Shown here piece after piece: positions 62,513 through 64,000 of a stretch of DNA of 64,000 nt. Position numbers and translations under genes: made by a program. The notes beneath the pieces were generated by a model. That model ran no database searches. It was given only the letters and a program-made list of their open reading frames with translations, and had not been told where the DNA came from. Each line of letters begins with the position of its first letter. The first letter of the stretch is position 1. Origin of the DNA: Candidatus Helarchaeota archaeon (GTDB taxonomy: Archaea > Asgardarchaeota > Lokiarchaeia > Helarchaeales > HEL-GB-A). The stretch covers positions 1 through 64,000 of the forward strand of contig JABXJT010000017.1 of assembly GCA_013375455.1 (NCBI GenBank), in the 5' to 3' direction.

Positions 62513-63527
62513 AATTCTCACAAATTATGAGATCAAAGATTTGCTTGAATGCACCGAGAAGGAATTCGAAAAATATCAGATTGATGCATTAAAAGTAAAA
62601 GTAAAAAATTTTGATCGAACCTTGTGGTGTTATGCCCCTTCATTGCTAACTTATTCCATTGATCAATTCGTTAGTACCAATAAAAATAAGTTTATCCCCA
62701 TTTCGATAACGGGGACTAGATGTCAACTTCAGTGTGATCATTGTAAATCAAAAATCCTAGATTCAATGTATCCAGCAGAAACTCCAGAAGCATTAAATGC
62801 AATTGTGAAGGATTTTGTAGAGAATAAGGGATGTAAAGGAGTACTCTTATCGGGAGGAGCAACCCTGGAGGGGACAGTTCCATTTACTAAATTCATCGAG
62901 ACAATCAAAAAAATTAAAGAAAAATTCGGAATCACATTGATCATTCACTCTGGATTAATAACTAAAGAATTTGCAGAAGCGTTATCGAAAGCAAATGTAG
63001 ATGCTGTTATGTTGGACGTGATTGGGCATGATGAAACAATCCAAAAAATTTACCACCTCAGAAAAAACGTAAACCATTTTGCGCAGTCTTTAAAATATTT
63101 GGCTGAATATGCGATTCCTTTTGTTCCCCACGTGATTCTCGGTTTGGATTATGGGGAAATAAAAGGGGAGGTAGCTGCGCTAGAATTAATTAAACAATAT
63201 AATCCTGATGCGTTGGTCCTCGTGGTCCTGATGCCCCTCGAAGGAACCCCAATGGCAAATGTAAAACCAGTTCCACCTAAAAAATTGGCTAGACTCATTA
63301 CACTAGCAAGATTAATGTTTCCTAAAATTCCTGTAATGCTCGGATGTGCCCGGCCTAAGGGAGATCATAAAGTAGAGACAGACGTCATAGCAATCCAGTC
63401 TGGTATTAACGGTATTGCATATCCATGCCAAGAGGCAGTAGATTACGCACTCGATAATAATTATGAATTAATATTTAGTGAATTATGCTGCTCTTTAGTT
63501 TATAGAGACATTTCAATGGGCAAGTAA
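62502..63527 (+). CDS. Radical SAM protein, LipS-type lipoyl synthase component (b)
   Basis: A 341-residue radical SAM protein: CQLQCDHCKS (CxxxCxxC, about 75-84), GVLLSGGATLEG, VMLDVIGHDETIQKIY, VLGLDYGEIKGE and the C-terminal CSRP-like LGCARPKGDHKVETDV..ELCCSLV, with Cys residues suited to an auxiliary cluster. Paired with the preceding gene and followed by a lipoate ligase, it fits LipS1/LipS2. The two proteins would insert two sulfurs into an octanoylated carrier protein. Confidence 0.78.
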   Translation: MMLKILTNYEIKDLLECTEKEFEKYQIDALKVKVKNFDRTLWCYAPSLLTYSIDQFVSTNKNKFIPISITGTRCQLQCDHCKSKILDSMYPAETPEALNAIVKDFVENKGCKGVLLSGGATLEGTVPFTKFIETIKKIKEKFGITLIIHSGLITKEFAEALSKANVDAVMLDVIGHDETIQKIYHLRKNVNHFAQSLKYLAEYAIPFVPHVILGLDYGEIKGEVAALELIKQYNPDALVLVVLMPLEGTPMANVKPVPPKKLARLITLARLMFPKIPVMLGCARPKGDHKVETDVIAIQSGINGIAYPCQEAVDYALDNNYELIFSELCCSLVYRDISMGK

Positions 63528-63528
63528 C

Positions 63529-64000
63529 ATGAAGACGTACAGAATTATTCGGGATTCAGAGTATCCAGCACCCCAAGGCCTTGCGATTGATGAGGCGCTG
63601 TTGAAGAGTGTAGACCGAGGTTTGGAGCCCGATACGATCAGATTTTATTACTTTTCGCCTCCAGCGGTTGTTGTGGGATTAAACCAAGATGTTACTTCGG
63701 TTAATCTTGAATATATACGAAAGAAACAAATGAGTTTTGGAAGACGATTAACTGGAGGAGGAGCAATAATAATTGGGTGTCCAAATTATTCTTCACAAAT
63801 GGGAATTTCTTTTTTGATAAAGTTAGATTCGGATATTCCTTCGAAACTCTCTCACAAATTTAAACACTTTAGTTGGATAATATTGGACGTGTTGAAAAAT
63901 CTAGGACTTCAGCCTAAATATAATAAAAATTCGGATATAACTATAAAAGAGAAAAAAATTGTAGGGAACGGCATATATATGGCCGAAAATGCGCTTCTTT
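63529..64000 (+). CDS. Lipoate-protein ligase-like enzyme, cut by the window end
   Basis: ATG 63529 lies one base after the radical SAM gene's stop. The 157 codons present read MKTYRIIRDSEYPAPQG, DTIRFYYFSPPAVVVGLNQD and GRRLTGGGAIII, the LplA/sLplAB-type N-terminal domain (RRLTGGGA is the lipoate-AMP motif). It is partial at the 3' end. As the second ligase of the module it would attach octanoate or lipoate for LipS1/LipS2. The apo-carrier (GcvH or LbpA-like) is not in the window. Confidence 0.8.
   Translation, partial: MKTYRIIRDSEYPAPQGLAIDEALLKSVDRGLEPDTIRFYYFSPPAVVVGLNQDVTSVNLEYIRKKQMSFGRRLTGGGAIIIGCPNYSSQMGISFLIKLDSDIPSKLSHKFKHFSWIILDVLKNLGLQPKYNKNSDITIKEKKIVGNGIYMAENALL

Noticed and set aside
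1..64000. CRISPR arrays, insertion sequences, prophage or rRNA genes
   Set aside because: No regularly spaced repeats, transposase motifs, phage genes or rRNA-like sequence were seen.

Overview
The window looks like an Asgard archaeon, most probably a Lokiarchaeia-like lineage. The signs are: an Arf/Rag-like small GTPase beside a longin-type protein (3.1-4.1 kb); archaeal GGTGA(T)-type ribosome binding sites; archaeal-type genes (the ThrRS editing domain, methanogenesis marker 8, HdrABC/MvhD, ADP-forming acyl-CoA synthetase); and a VhuD-like selenoprotein with a stop-proximal element resembling a eukaryotic SECIS core. The lineage is an inference from gene content; no rRNA or tRNA gene was seen.

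Layout. 0-5.6 kb: an asparagine-synthetase-like protein lacking the glutaminase cysteine, a HAD hydrolase, the GTPase/longin group, a zinc-ribbon protein and a SWIM protein preceded by a switch-like RNA. 5.7-8.3 kb: a three-gene 2-oxoacid:ferredoxin oxidoreductase. 8.3-11 kb: DUF1801, an alpha/beta hydrolase and an M20 peptidase. 11-14.3 kb: indolepyruvate oxidoreductase (iorAB) with a MetV-like Fe-S/Zn protein and a structured leader. 14.4-19.5 kb: a VapBC-like pair, an epoxide-hydrolase-like enzyme, a membrane-anchored PhoD-type phosphatase and an ACD-alpha-like protein. 19.6-24.4 kb: hypD, hypF, hypE and hypC, with no hydrogenase structural gene in the window. 24.5-27.5 kb: a membrane protein, a PLP enzyme of the D-threonine aldolase/D-serine dehydratase family, an HTH regulator and a free-standing ThrRS editing domain. 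27.6-32.7 kb: a sulfur operon (threonine synthase, MoaD/ThiS-like carrier, DUF169, ThiF-like E1, TusA, CysE, CysK). 32.8-37 kb: a cytosolic substrate-binding-like protein with a putative metalloprotein, Thi4 plus marker 8, and a second HTH regulator. 37-58.8 kb: an unusually large heterodisulfide-reductase supercluster. It has four ~1000-residue double-HdrA proteins, three HdrB, two HdrC, two MvhD-wHTH fusions, two small MvhD/VhuD proteins (one Cys, one Sec), an FrhB-like protein and a UbiA prenyltransferase. 58.9-64 kb: a HemN/HemW-like radical SAM protein, then a lipoate module (lipoate ligase, two radical SAM proteins resembling LipS1/LipS2, and a second ligase cut by the window end).

The main unifying observation is an 11-bp palindrome, TAACANTGTTA, found intact or with one or two mismatches in front of nearly every transcription unit between 26 and 62 kb. 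These include the sulfur operon, the substrate-binding gene, thi4, both HTH regulator genes, both hdr operons, ubiA, the frhB-vhuD unit and the lipS pair. It probably marks one regulon joining sulfur delivery, thiazole synthesis, flavin-based electron bifurcation and lipoate assembly. The two regulators (HTH plus a cysteine cluster) are the obvious candidates to bind it.

Two genes are recoded or broken in instructive ways. The VhuD-like gene at 58292-58759 has an in-frame UGA where its paralog has Cys. The Cys paralog at 44043-44506 can only be read in full through a -1 shift at a G-GGA-AAA heptamer directly before a stop codon.
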